From contig JAVJAP010000122.1 of the NCBI GenBank assembly GCA_034770075.1, positions 62,001-126,000 on the forward strand: a DNA stretch of 64,000 nt, written 5' to 3'. Each line of letters opens with the position of its first letter. Positions within the stretch are counted from its first letter, which is position 1. The stretch is from Aralia elata (lineage: Eukaryota > Streptophyta > Magnoliopsida > Apiales > Araliaceae). The position numbers were made by a program, and so were the translations under genes. The notes beneath the pieces are model-generated. The model did no database searches. It was not told the DNA's origin and was given only the letters and a program-made list of their open reading frames with translations. Shown here piece by piece: positions 22,022-34,139 of this stretch.

Positions 22022-22152
22022 TGTATGAGATATAGAATAATGACACAAAAAATTTTACATACAAAATTTAACTAAAAAAAAATCACTAATGAGATATAGA
22101 ATAATGACATAAAAATTTTACATGAAAAATTCAATTAGAAAAAATCACCAAG
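22022..22152 (+). repeat. Tandem duplication of about 65 bp
   Basis: ATGAGATATAGAATAATGAC, then a run ending ATTTTACAT and AAAAAATCAC, occurs twice head to tail with few differences. A second short duplication, CTCTCTAACTCT, lies at 22210-22245. Confidence 0.75.
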
Positions 22153-22393
22153 AGAAATATCAAAAATTTATTATAAAAAATATTGAAAAAAAAATTCGTT
22201 GATTATTTTCTCTCTAACTCTAGCCCCTCGGTAGAATTTCTCTCTAACTCTCGTTGCTTGGTGTGTTGAACTGAGAGCCAAAGGTTTCCTTTTATAGTGC
22301 ATTGAGAGGGGACAAGCTTGCTTTTTTGGAGGCCAGACAAGCTTCCTTATTTTAAGGAGGCCAAAAATAAAAATAAAAAAACAAAAACAATAA

Positions 22394-22707
22394 TTCTAGG
22401 GAGTTGGGGGATTTGGTGACCGGACAATTTTTTTTTTTTTTTTTTAGGTTTTCACTCCCAAATAATTTTTATGATTTATTAGAACTGAATTCTTTTTAAA
22501 AAAACAGTGATTTAGGTGTGATTTGGATACATATCAAAAACAGTGATTTAGTCTGTATAACCATTTTTTTGATATGTATCCAAATCACACCTAAATCACT
22601 GTTTTTTAAAAAAATTCAATTCCAATGAATCATAAAAATTATTTGGGAGTGAAAACCTAAAAATAAAATAAAATTTGCCCAATCACCAAGTCCCGGGCTC
22701 CCTAGAA
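22394..22707. mobile_element. Foldback MITE with about 140-bp arms
   Basis: Almost the whole element is an inverted repeat. Outer ends read TTCTAGGGAG / CTCCCTAGAA. Next come the GGTGA / TCACC words, then arms from TAGGTTTTCACTCCCAAATA (22445) to GATACATATCAAAAA, mirrored at 22566-22659. The loop is only about 25 bp. No coding is present. The target duplication is unclear. A transcript would form a near-perfect long hairpin. Confidence 0.85.
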
Positions 22708-22834
22708 GGACTCATAAAAACACAAATCTGTAACTTGCTGATGAGTAAGCAATATGTAAAAATTTCTTTCTTATTATAGATGTATCTCTCTCCCCAGATT
22801 CTCTATTACGAATTTAATAATTGATTAAGTGAAT

Positions 22835-23300
22835 TAAGTCCAAGCAGTGTTTGAAATTCTTTGCAGAAGCTAACTTTGTGATCATATCCTCGACATTCTT
22901 CTTTGTGTAAACTTTGTGAACTGCAATGTCACCACTATTCGGCCATTTACGAATCTTGTGATACTAAATATCGATATGTTTGGTCCTGATATGGAACACC
23001 TAGTTCTTTGCTAAATGAACAACACTAACTATCACACTCTATTTAGATACTGTCTTGCTTGAACCCTAATTCTTCAACTACTCCCTTCAGTCATAAAGCC
23101 TCCTTGTTTGCCTTTTTCAATGTCATATATTCAGCCTTTGTCATTAATAATGCTACCGTAGACGACAACACTGACCTCCAACATATAGATCATCCACAAA
23201 AGGTGTAGACAAACCCTGTTGTAGATCTCATTGAGTTTAAGTCTTCAACATAGATCTCATTGAGACTAGGTCTCCAATATAATCTGAATCAACAAACCTT
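22835..23300 (-). pseudogene. Ty1-copia RNase H relic
   Basis: Minus-strand translation in pieces shows the copia RNase H end: a KHIDI-like motif, then YHKIRKWPNSGDIAVHKVYT, then NFKHCLDLI-like C-terminal residues. Stops and frameshifts are frequent. The plus-strand-oriented LTR at 23311 abuts it, so the two come from different insertions or a rearrangement. Confidence 0.6.
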
Positions 23301-23310
23301 GTAACCTCAC

Positions 23311-24225
23311 TGTTAGGATAAATGTATATTTGATTTGATGATGAGATAATATATATTTGTAACCCAGTAGCTTTTGTGAAGTCCTCAAAATAAAATTAAT
23401 GTAAAAGGACTTAGATTAGAAGATTAAACTTGTTAGGTTGATCTATTTCGTTGAGTAACTTAAATATATAGAATATAGGAAATTAAACAATCGTAAAGCT
23501 GTTTAGACAATCATAAAACTTATTGAATGATTGTAGAGCATTCAGGTTAAGTTCATAAAGTCTACTCAGAGATCGTAAAGCAAGTTGAAGATTGCAGAGT
23601 CTGTCAAAGATCGTAAAGCTATCTACTTATTGGAGATATAGAGCTCATTGAATACTGTAGAGTCTGATAGAAATCGTAGAGTTCATTGAAGATTGTAGAG
23701 TTTGCCAATCGTAAAATCAGCCTAGCCCGATACTCTACGACCACCATAAAATTTTACGATTAGGAAAATCGTAGAGTATGTCAGCTCTAACATTAGACTG
23801 ACAATGTCAAGACTCATAAAGCGAAGATCCCAAGATAGTTGTTAAATATCTTAAATTTAAAAAGGAAGATCAGATAGAAGTGTGCTTAACAACTAGTTCG
23901 ATGAAGTGACAGCATCCACGTGAATGTCACTGTAGCAGTCTGATGTGACATATCACAACCGAAAGCAAGCTGACACATCCTCTCTAAAAGTCAACAATTA
24001 GAGATTTTCTAAAATCGAAACATTAAATGAGCAATGACAACTTTTCAACGGGACAGTCTCGAAGACAGACATAAGAGACACACATATTCTATCCAATAGT
24101 AACGATCACGAAATATACAAGTTGAATTGTTGTTCATCTCTCAAAAATTATACTCTACGATTTTAAAACTACTTATTTTTCTGTTAAGTTTTTTTTATTG
24201 GACTTAAAACCACTTAGCAGCACCT
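23311..24225 (+). mobile_element. LTR of the CTCTACGA-rich SIRE-like copia family
   Basis: It starts TGTTAGGATAAATG and soon reaches TTTGATTTGATGATGA, matching the start of the minus-strand LTR ending at 53166. Many TCGTAGAG/TCGTAAAG words are spread over 23480-23780; the LTRs at 51566-53166 and 54433-56183 carry the complementary CTCTACGA. The 3' end near CAGCACCTCC is inferred from a similar word near 40660. No target duplication was confirmed, so solo LTR versus fragment is open. Confidence 0.55.
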
Positions 24226-24554
24226 CCAACTCAATATTTCTGTTAGTAATTATTCAGGTCTTGCATATGTATTCATATATTTTAAGTTAATATAATCATA
24301 AACTCCCCCTAGGTGGCTTTTAACCGGTCGCCACCCTCTCTCTTTAATTGGAGACCGCCTCAAATTTAACAGTTGAATTAATCAAAATTTGAATGTTTGG
24401 CATTGGATGAAAGCTAATCTAACGGTTTAAAAAGAGGGCTTTCCACTCGTTGCCGGTGACATTCTACTCCCTTCTTCATCGCGCCCGCACACGCAAAAAA
24501 AGTCTCATCGGAATCTTAATTAATGATTAATTTGCAAAATTCTAAATTTTTAGA

Positions 24555-24592
<38 letters not shown>

Positions 24593-24631
24593 GCACGCGC
24601 ATATGTATACATATATTTTAATTAATATAAT

Positions 24632-24873
24632 CCTTCTTCCGTTTTAAGAAAATATGAAATCATTATTGATTTTTAAAAGTCAATTTAAAATTGACACAAT
24701 TCATTTAATTTTAGTTAATATAATGATAAATGTTATAAACTATATAAAAATTATTATTAATTATTATATTTATTATTTCGTAATTAGTAATGAATTTTAT
24801 TAATTCTGAATTTAAAAATATTTAAATTGACTTTTAAAGTCAATAATGATCTATAATTTAAAGCGGAGGAAGT
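24632..24873. mobile_element. Stowaway-like MITE
   Basis: The left end CCTTCTTCCGTTTTAAG and the right end, whose reverse complement reads ACTTCCTCCGCTTTAAATTA, form diverged inverted repeats. Both continue to TCATTATTGA and AAAAGTCAATTT. TA flanks are present on both sides. The 242-bp length, AT-rich centre and CTCCGTYY-type ends fit Stowaway (Tc1/mariner). Confidence 0.6.
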
Positions 24874-25465
24874 ATAATGGTATTTATAAATAAATAACTC
24901 CTATCCACTTTCACAAAATTGTATAGTTTTAGAAAGTCCAATTTTTTAAAATAACTAAAATTTATAAATATGTATAACTTTTAAAAACTCAGTTTTCGAA
25001 GGTTTTTTCCTTTGTTGAGGCAATACTAGATTTTGCAATAAATAAATAAAACACTACATCAATGGAACATTATAATGGGACGAGTGACTAATCAAAAAAT
25101 CTCTAATCCACAAACCTTTAGAAACAATTAATTTTTGGAACTTTGCTAAATTAAATGCTCTGGTTGTGGGTATCATGATGAGTCGCTTGGTGATTGAATT
25201 GTAAGATATGGTATTGGAGCCATTAAGATTTATTTTTAAGTTGTATTTGTTTTTAATTTTTATGGATGCAATTTTTATTTATTTTATTTTTTTGGATATT
25301 TTAATTATTTTAAATTTATAAATAGAAAATTAATATTTCTACAAGTATATTTGATAGTTTCACAAGTCTCTACTCAAATAAGTTGTAAATAGACCCCACT
25401 TTTATGGAAGTAAAAACTTGTGAAAGTATCAAAATTTTCTTATGTAAATAACAATTCTCTATAAG
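24874..25465. other. AT-rich intergenic stretch
   Basis: No gene, RNA or repeat recognised. Confidence 0.5.
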
Positions 25466-25473
25466 TAAACATT

Positions 25474-25746
25474 GACTAATCTCCAATTTAACCCTAAACT
25501 TTAATCTTAAAATTAATTTGCATCCTAAATTTTATTTTGAATTATATGCACTCTAAATTTTAAGTTTAAAAACAATATGCACCCTCCACGCCTTGTACAT
25601 CAAAACAATTTACACCCCAAACTTTAGTGAAGAGAGTGCAAATTATATTGAAACTCAAAATTTATAGTGCATTAGATTCAAAATAAAGTTTAAGGTGCAA
25701 ATTGATTTTAAGATTAAAATTTAGGGTACAATTTGAAATTTAGTCT
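25474..25746. mobile_element. hAT-like foldback MITE with 8-bp duplication
   Basis: Arms of about 125 bp: the left arm contains TAACCCTAAACTTTAATCTT and TTTGCATCCTAAATTTTATT, mirrored on the right as AAAGTTTAAGGTGCAAATTG and AGATTAAAATTTAGGGT. TAAACATT lies directly outside both ends (25466-25473 and 25747-25754), the 8-bp duplication expected of hAT elements. No coding is present. Confidence 0.75.
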
Positions 25747-25754
25747 TAAACATT

Positions 25755-26900
25755 TCAATAATCTGTTTGAAATAAATACGTTTATACTTGTTTGTACCCA
25801 AACTTGGTCATGAGGTATAATTCCTATTTTGCTCAAATAGAGTAAAGTTTTATTTAATGTAACAAGGGCAAATAAGGAATAGGCACCAAGGAAGGGAGAA
25901 TCTTAGATTAGGCACACGTCCTCATCTTAAATAAAGAGATTTAAGTGCAGACTTCAAAATTAAAGTCCACAAATGAGGCATTGAATTCTCAATTGTTTGA
26001 TTCATTATAAATATTTAGTTGAATTATTAAATATTTATTAACATAAAATCATATTTTAATTAATTTTATTTTATTTACTCTCTAGAAAAGAGCTGACAAT
26101 TACTAATGATTTAAGAAATACGATATGAGTGTCAAAATTCCTTCTTATATTGCACATTATTTTACTTATTTATACTTTCAAAACATACAAGGAACCATTA
26201 ACACATAGTCAAATTAAGTCTTTCCCTTGTAGCTTTGATCAGTCCCAAAAAATTAAAAATTAATCATCAGAAATCTCAATCTTAATCATTAAGTTAAAGA
26301 CTGACAACCGAGTCGGGTCAACAAATCAACCTTCCTAGATTGTTTAGCCAATATTGACATTAGTTGCTTTGTCCCCATGATTGTGGGAGCTACATGTCTC
26401 CTTACAGTAAAGATCTGAGAAACCAAGAGCAGTAGAGTACAATGTTCCTCCCGTTATCCGCTTCACAAAAAGGGAGTTGACACAATGCACAACTTAAAAA
26501 GTGAAAATTCCACGCACAAAAAACATATTTTTCTTGATATATATAATAAAGCCAATTAACACTAAAAGAGTAATAATAATGTAAAACGGGGATTTAACTG
26601 GGATTTGTATTTCATAATTGTTAATAAACTCTGTATTACCTAACAAACTTCAAAGTAATATAAAAGTTAAAATAGTAAAATATATTCACCAGTATGTTTC
26701 AGATAAATTAACAAACACCTAGTGCTTCGTGTTCAAAGCCTCTACATTATTAAACTCATTCAGATGTTTTCAAATATTCAAAACTTTTCATTCAGTTTGA
26801 CGGTGAATTTAAGAAAGAGAATCATAAACTGCAGTTACAAAAAACCTTTCGAACAAACAAAATTGAATCAATCAAACAACTGAAGAAGCATACTTGCTAT
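25755..26900. other. Intergenic region downstream of gene 2
   Basis: No gene or recognised repeat. AT-rich, with short runs of plant-like 3' flanking sequence. Confidence 0.5.
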
Positions 26901-28123
26901 TTTTAAATCGTTCTTGACATACTTGTTTCTCAACAACAAAGGCAAGCATAACATTGTAGCCACCAAAGACCATATTTATTAGCAGCACAAGTTTACAAAT
27001 GATCTCATATTGATGATTAAGAGTGAAGAAAATCTTCATGACTACCAACCATCAATATTTGCTCAAAACAACTAAAAACAGCAAAAACACATGGATCATA
27101 TGCAAACATTAAGTGAATTCAAGACAAATGAGAAACATATGCTCCCACACATCCCTGTTGCAGTTGAAACTACCAAGAGTGGCACCGCAGTAGAATAATC
27201 AGCTATCCCCATGTATGCCAAAAGTTCATATGCTAATAGTGAAAGTAACACCACACATGAATCATATGCAAACATTAAGTAAACTCGAGACAAATGACAA
27301 ACAACTGCTCCAAAACATCCCCGTAGCAGTTGAAACTACAAGAGTGATAATGCAGTTGAATAATCAACTATCCCTGTGTATTCCAAAAGTTCCATATGCT
27401 AATAATGAAAGTAACTCTACACCCCTACTCACTCTAGATGTAGTAACATTTATCTCTTAGCAACAAGAGATTTTCTAATCTACAATCGGACAAAATATTA
27501 AGCTGGTATCTAATCTATAAGTTCATAGATATCTACTATTTTACCTGGCAAAGTTTTGCAGTCAGCAGCACCTACAAAGCCTTATAAATGGTTCTGCTAA
27601 GATTTTACCAAGACATCTAAATAACACTCCAGAGGTTTGCCAAAAAAAAAAAAAAAGGTGCAAATTGCCTGAACCAAAGTAAGTCATACGATAATATAAG
27701 AGATTTAGAATAAATCCCTATCTTAGATCAACTTAAGGATAACAATAATAAGATCCAAATAGAAATGCTATAGAAATGCAGAGAAACTAGATGTGTCATA
27801 TTACAGACCAAGTACCTAAAACTTAAAACTATGGAAGTAACCAACAAACCACAATAGCTATATAGTCTACATAAAAAGCTAACGAATATTCATCTAGAAC
27901 AGCACAGCCAGTCACTAAATATGAAACCACAAGTCTAAAAGGTTCTTCTAGGAAATACAATAAAGATGACAGTCTATCTCATCGTATCTCTCTATGCTTG
28001 CTCACATGCAATAGGTAGGAGACACCTCTAGTGCTGAGAAAGTGCCTAGCAATGCAAGAAACTACCGGAACCTGAGTTGAACTCCCTATGGCAAAGCTCA
28101 ACCAAATGCATCAAATATGCTGT
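26901..28123 (-). other. Probable 3'UTR and downstream region of the RRM protein gene
   Basis: There is no reading frame of interest on the minus strand after the stop at 28124. The 3'UTR end was not located. It contains the 166-bp duplication at 27090-27421 and an A15 run at 27641-27655. Confidence 0.35.
27090..27421. repeat. Tandem duplication, 166-bp period
   Basis: ATGRATCATATGCAAACATT begins near 27090 and again near 27256. Both copies pass through AGTTGAAACTAC, CAGTTGAATAATCA-type words, CAAAAGTTC and GAAAGTAAC. Several substitutions separate the copies. Confidence 0.85.
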
Positions 28124-28627
28124 CTACCTTGCATAAGGATGGTATCGACTACTGCCACTATAGCCTCCCCTCCCATAAAGCCCGCCTGTTCCACCATAAC
28201 TACCACCAGGACCAGATTCATAAGCACCACCATAGCCTGCACCACCATAACTCCCATAGCCTTCGCCTCTGCCATAGCCACCTAAACCACTGCCACCATA
28301 ACCCCCACTAAACCCACCACCGTAAGCTCCAAAGCGGCTAGAATAACCAAGGGAAGATTCACCTCGATAACCTCCTAGGGTACTGCTGCTGAAGTCTCCA
28401 TAGCCACCAAATTCACTACCACCACTACCATACCCACCATATCCACCAAGCCTGCCAAGACCTCCTGGTGTCCTATAGGGACCTGGCCCATAGCCATCAA
28501 AACCCCCGTAGGAGCTGCCAAATCGACCAAACTCATCACTGAAAGAACGGGCCCTAGACTTGCTAGCATAAGCAGGAGCAGGTAGTTGGTTTGAGGCTTT
28601 CTTTGGTTCTGCTTTCTTGATTTCCAC
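28124..28627 (-). other. Exon 6: glycine-rich C-terminus
   Basis: The acceptor TTTGTTGTAG/GTGGAA sits at 28628. The exon encodes VEIKKAEPKK followed by about 150 residues dominated by Gly, Tyr, Ser and Arg. The initial GTG is a valine inside the protein, not a start. GGYGG-type repeats make this exon prone to in-frame length change. Confidence 0.85.
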
Positions 28628-30337
28628 CTACAACAAAGGAGTTTAGTTAACCTAATTTCTGCTGCATAAACTAGTATAAGAGCCTTTTCCCTGGAAAAAT
28701 CTACACCTGTAACAATCTCAGCCTAGCATTAGATAAAAGACCAAACAAAATGCCAAGTATGATTCAACATTGAGGTAAACATAGAAAATACAAATCCTAA
28801 CAAAAAACCACACCCTTTAAAAATATATTGAATGCTATGTGATGCAAAAGCTCTGAGAAACATGTATCTATTTACATGATTATTTTTTGGGGACCATGCA
28901 ACTAATCTCACCTGGGTACCCGCCATATCAATCATTTTTCCATTAGACAACAATTCATCAACAACTTCGTCACTGTCAAATATTACAAATCCAAAACCCC
29001 GAGAACGGTTGGTCTCATGATCACATATAATCTGGTGTTCAACCACATTTCCATATTTTGAGAAGAAATTCTTGAGTTCATCTGAAAATTTAATAAATAC
29101 TTGTGAATAGAGAGTAAAGAAGTCCCAAAATTAAATACATACAACTTTTAGCTATATGCATAATAGGGAAGAGAAAAGACGTACCTTCACTAACCGTTGA
29201 CGGTATACCCCCAACAAATATCTTCTTTGTTTTAAAATCCTTTGATTGAGCAGACCCTTTAGGAATGGTTCTTTTGATCTCAACCTGCAAAATTCTCACA
29301 AATTAAGCTCCAAAACTATATATAGAAGAAGAATATTACCATGACAAAAAGAACTACAGGTATCCATACCCTCACTGAATCAAATAATTTATCAACCCAA
29401 TCTCACCGAATCAAATAATTTATCAACCCAATCACCACAATAGCCATCTAAAATTTTAAGAAAATTCTAACCTGTTTACCATTGAAGATATGGCTGTCCT
29501 CAATAACCTGGTCCACAACTGAAGGATCAGCATATGTGATAAATCCAAAACCCCTAGGCTGTCCAGTATGACGATCTTTCATTATCACCGAGTCCGTAAT
29601 CTCTCCATATTTTCCAAAGTGTTTCGTGAAAGCATCTATAGTAATATTAATTATAAAATTTAAATAAATACATAAATAAATCAGCAACAACACATAACCT
29701 ACTAGCAAAATTAATTAATTACTTGTATAGCTAAATCAAGCTAAATCAATCTAAATCAAAGATTTGGCTTAATGTAATCCAGATACAAAGTAATACAGAA
29801 ACAAATATCAACAACAGGATACATCAAGGGGCACAAAATTACACCAGTATCACCCTGTCCAGAAAAAAATACAGATGACAGGAAAGAGCAAATCTACAGA
29901 GCAACCAACCACTGAACTAATCCAACAAATAAGTAAACATATAAATAACCACAAAAGCTAACCCTAACCCTGACCAACCCAGACACAAATTAGCATCTAT
30001 TGCATATGCAAATCATCTCCTATAATTCACAAAATCAAATTATAAACATATATCCAGAAAAAGTTTTTAATCATCAAATCACCCTAATGAATGCATATAA
30101 TATATATACGTATATATGAGAAAGCAGAGAGATAGAGATCTGACTGTAATGTGTATCTTTTGGTAATCCTCCGATGAAGATCTTCCTGCAAAGAAAAAAG
30201 CAAAGAAAAATCAGAAATTTACCCCAAAAAGAAGAAAAAGAAGGAATCGAAACAATACATGGATGGGTAAGAAAATCGAACCCAGGACTCGCTCCATCGC
30301 CTGATCGAGGGTTATCGGTCTTCGACTTGGAATCCAT
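28124..30337 (-). CDS. hnRNP A/B-like RNA-binding protein, two RRMs and Gly-rich tail
   Basis: Six coding exons on the minus strand: 30337-30282, 30185-30145, 29635-29472, 29284-29185, 29081-28912 and 28627-28124. Together they give 344 residues, with the frame kept across every GT-AG junction. RRM1 has RNP2 KIFIGGLP (residues 20-27) and RNP1 RGFGFITY (60-67). RRM2 has KIFVGGIP (108-115) and RGFGFVIF (148-155). Residues about 205-344 are Gly/Tyr/Ser-rich with GGYGG and SGGYGG repeats, ending RYHPYAR. This layout matches plant hnRNP A/B-like (RBGD-type) proteins such as those encoded by Arabidopsis At3g13224 and At1g17640. They bind RNA in the nucleus and often shuttle; the Gly-rich tail suits self-association and granule formation. 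The specific RNA targets are unknown. The start is the first ATG after a stop-bounded leader, and MDSKSKTDN is family-like. An odd point is that the helix after RNP2 reads THYNAF; relatives, as I remember them, have a different sequence there. Confidence 0.9.
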
Positions 30338-30460
30338 TATCTAAAATTGTTCAATTCCTTTGAATAACTTTACACAGGGAGAAAAGAGGGGTAAAGAAAA
30401 ATCTAGGGTTTGTTCCGGACGATTTGGTTAGAGAGAGAAGAAGGGAATTTGCGTGAAATA
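30338..30460 (-). promoter_or_regulatory. 5' leader/promoter-proximal region of the RRM protein gene
   Basis: The minus strand reads a T/C-rich leader with AAACCCTAG (telo-box-like, near 30398-30408) just upstream of the ATG. Telo-box-like AAACCCTA is common near starts of plant genes for RNA and translation factors. No clear TATA box was found; a run of TATATATAT at 30522-30538 is a candidate. Confidence 0.35.
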
Positions 30461-31613
30461 TACACAAAACGGATATTAATATCTGAAACGAGCCACAAAT
30501 ACTCTCTCATTTCCGGGGTAAGAAAAATAATATATATATTAGCATTATTTCAGCGAATAAAAATTATAGTTGGACATAAAAATTAAACATAAAAATTAGA
30601 TATCAGTGTATTTAAATTTTACTGTATTTTAACCCCTAATAGTAGATAAAAATATAAATAAATAAAATTTAAATATATTAATGTCTGATTTTTATGTTCA
30701 ATTTTCATATCCATCTAAAAAAACTTGTTTGCAAATGCATTTTCTATGGTCAAAATTGCGAGATGAGTGGTAAACATATATGATGCTATTCTTAGTAGTC
30801 GTATGAAAAATGTCTTAAATACCCCACTAATGTTAGATTTTAAATGGTTTAAATATATTTATTTGTAATATAATTTATATTAATTAAATTTTATTACAAT
30901 AAAAATTTTAAATTTTAAATAATCAAATTGTCTCAATAATTGATAATACTGTTAAATTTTATTACTTAAAAAATTATTTATACAAAATAAATACGTTAAA
31001 TATAATTAACAAGGTTAAATTTATTTATTTAAGAAATTATTTGTACAAATAAATACACTGAATATAATTGATAATTTTAAATTTTATTATTTAAAAAATT
31101 ATTTATAAAAATAAATACATTGAAACTAGTTGACAATGTTAAATTTATTACTTAATAAATTATTTATACAAATAAATACATTAAAATAATTTAAATCTAA
31201 TATTAATGAGAGTATTTCAGACATTTCTCCATACAACTACTAAGAGTAACGTCAAGTGCTTAATTTTTTTTACCTCCCGCTATTAAGAATAACGACATGT
31301 ATGCTTTACGCACGTTAGATCTCGCGTTGAATGGTGAGAGATGTGTTTGCTGAAATTATGTCTATAACAATCATTTGTTATGAATCACTCTCCTATATAT
31401 ATATACACATTTGCAAAATTAGAAAAGGTCAAGAAAGTACTTTATTTTATCTTTACCCTCCTAAATATCAAGATGTTAGCTCATTAGTGACAAAATGATG
31501 ATAAAATTTATGGTAACAAAATTAATGATGTTGTATCGATTTACTTTATATTGTTAAAAAAAAAGAAAAAAGAACAAGAACTCTGTGCATAACAACCTTT
31601 TTTATAAATGAGA
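30461..31613. other. AT-rich intergenic region
   Basis: Repeated words AATTATTTRTACAAATAAATAC and TTAAATTTTATTAYTTA recur three or four times between 30955 and 31180, giving a weak tandem pattern of roughly 60 bp. No gene was seen. Confidence 0.5.
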
Positions 31614-31615
31614 TA

Positions 31616-31873
31616 CTCCCTCCGTCCCAAATTAATTGATTTTTTAGGATTTTTTTAAATCAAATTGACTATTTTTAAAATTAATAATTAAGCATATATA
31701 AATATATTTCTAAAATTATAAAAATTGAAATTAGTAATAAATTGTATATACTTTCTTTTGGTTATAATCTCTTCACCTATATTTTAACAAAAATAATAAA
31801 AAGATTAGTTCTAAAAAAAGTCAATTTGACTTAAAATGATCAAAATTGAGCAATTAATTTGAGACGGATGGAG
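31616..31873. mobile_element. Stowaway MITE
   Basis: The ends CTCCCTCCGTCCCAAATTAA and, reverse-complemented from the right, CTCCATCCGTCTCAAATTAA are the canonical Stowaway termini. TA duplications lie at 31614-31615 and 31874-31875. 258 bp, AT-rich, non-coding. Confidence 0.9.
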
Positions 31874-31875
31874 TA

Positions 31876-32546
31876 TTTTTTTAGAACAGAGGGAATATTA
31901 AGGCTGAAAAATTAAGACCTGATATTATAGTGAAATCGGCTAAAATTGTACCAAACCGATTGATTTTTTTTATCAAATCTTGGGGATGCGTGGTGCTATT
32001 TTTGGTGTAAAAAAATTAGATTGGAAGTGTTGCGATTGGTTTTACCCAATAACTCATCTCCCCAAAAACAAACCCTAGATCTTCGGGATGGGTGGTGCTA
32101 TTTTTGGTGTAAACTCATCTCCCCAAAAACAATGCAGTGTATTTCAAGATTCATACGCATTTCAAACACTATAATCCAAGGTTCCAAGCACATTAAACTA
32201 AATAATTGTTAAATTGATGGTGCATCACACCAAAACCGTGAATAGAGTGATGCACAACCACTCAACTGCTTTATTTATTATATATAATTAATTAAGAGTC
32301 TCGAGCGAAGTACAGATTTATTTTTTAAATAATATAATTTATTTATTTATTTAATATATAATAATTATAAAATATTTTTTAAATTTCCATAAATTAATTT
32401 ACTATTGCTATTAGAATGTTTATAAATTTTGTTCGAAAAAATGAAATTATATGATTAATGAACTAAAAGAATCTTATAAGGAATAAAATTGTTGTATAAT
32501 ACTAAGTTACTGTTATGATAAAATTGAAAACTAAAGTTTAGTCATG

Positions 32547-32581
<35 letters not shown>

Positions 32582-33722
32582 GTTTTTTTAATACTAATTA
32601 CTATTTGGTCATAATATTTTGTTTATATATTTTTAATATATAGTTGTTTAGGAATAGAATTATTGTAAAACAATGAGTGGCCATTATGATTTTTAGTTTT
32701 AAAATTAGTTAACTAAATTTTAATTACTAATATATAAGTTATAATTGATTTTATAATATTAATTAACTACATATCTCCTATATGAAATAGAATTGGTAAC
32801 CGAAGTTTACTCGTAATATATTTTGTTATATATATAATATGTTTATTAATATTAATTATTATTTACTCATACAATAAGTTAGTTTAATATTTTTCATGAT
32901 CATAAATAGACTACTAAAATTTAGGGTAGAATTACAATACTACGATTTTGTCTTATTTATTATATATATAGATTATTACTCTTGGGCACACACTATGTGT
33001 GTGCAAATTCAAAATCATAAGGTAATTAATTTTATGTAAATTATTGTGTCATTTATTTTTAGATAGATAAGGTTTGTTTGGTTACTAACGTTTGCATCAT
33101 TTGCGGCGATAACATTTGTAGCATTTACGGTGATACCGTTTGCAGTATTTGAAACTCCAAACGCAGTGTACCACTTTTGATAGGTTGTATTTCAGTCTCA
33201 AACTCTATGTTTCTAGGTTAAATAAGCTACATTTGACATAGGTTGATATTAGACAAACAAAATTTTCAAGTACAATAACGAGTTAAAATAGATACACTAT
33301 GAATTGAGCTTTTTTGTTATTGTTATCTTGCTTGATTTGAATTTTAAATTCTTTAGAGATTTACTTCATTTGTTGTTTTTTTCTAACTGTAATATTTCAT
33401 TTCATACAAAAATTATTCTCGTCATTTTAACTATTTTTTAAGTGTTATATTTTAGATTATATTTTTGAAAAGAAATAATTATACTTAAAGTTGTTTGATT
33501 ATTTGGCGATGTAATCCACAACCAATCATCAATCAATCAATCAATAACCAAATATAACAAGACAAAGACAAAATCATTTTTACTGATCCTAAGTGGACCC
33601 AACAATCCAAAGAAGTTTTTTGGTAACTTAGTAGAGGTTTTTTTTGTTACTCAACAACCTAAATTTTTTATATATATTTATCTTTTTATTTTTGCATATC
33701 ATAAATTTATTTACAATGACTT
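31876..33722. other. AT-rich intergenic region
   Basis: 31978-32135 contains a small tandem duplication (GGTGGTGCTATTTTTGGTGT and AACTCATCTCCCCAAAAACA, each twice). 32550-32578 is an (AT)n run. The frames at 32021-32212 and 33644-33826 lack any recognisable feature. No gene is supported. Confidence 0.55.
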
Positions 33723-33846
33723 CTCAAATTTACAAATCAAATACATTCTATGAATTCATTATGATGGAAAAAAGAATGATTAAACTCAAATTTACAAATC
33801 AAATACATTCTATGAATTCATTATGATGGAAAAAAGAATGATTAAA
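33723..33846 (+). repeat. Exact 62-bp tandem duplication
   Basis: The unit starting CTCAAATTTACAAATCAAAT and ending with AAAGAATGATTAAA is repeated head to tail at 33785 with no differences seen, so it is recent. Confidence 0.9.
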
Positions 33847-34139
33847 CTCTTGGTGTATCAAGTGTCATGTGACTTCACTAAAAGAATCTCAAGGTTCATA
33901 CATGTAAGACATGCTAATACAACTCAGTTCGAAAGTGAGTCTAGCATGAATTCGAGCATGAAATAAATGAACGAAATGCTCCGCTCGAGTAACTTATAGG
34001 CAATAAACAGTGACATCTTTAATGCAAAACCAAATTAAGTCTAACTATCTGCTCAAGATTTATTTTCTTTATCGTTTTATTGTCTTCATCGTTTGATTTT
34101 GTACATCTATCTATTTTGTAACATGCTCCTCTTATTAAC

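Noticed and set aside
28088..28311. Plus-strand Thr/His-rich ORFs
   Set aside because: They are complements of the glycine-rich exon.
28124..28627. A separate 167-residue glycine-rich protein
   Set aside because: Its first codon is GTG directly after a splice acceptor; it is exon 6 of the two-RRM protein.
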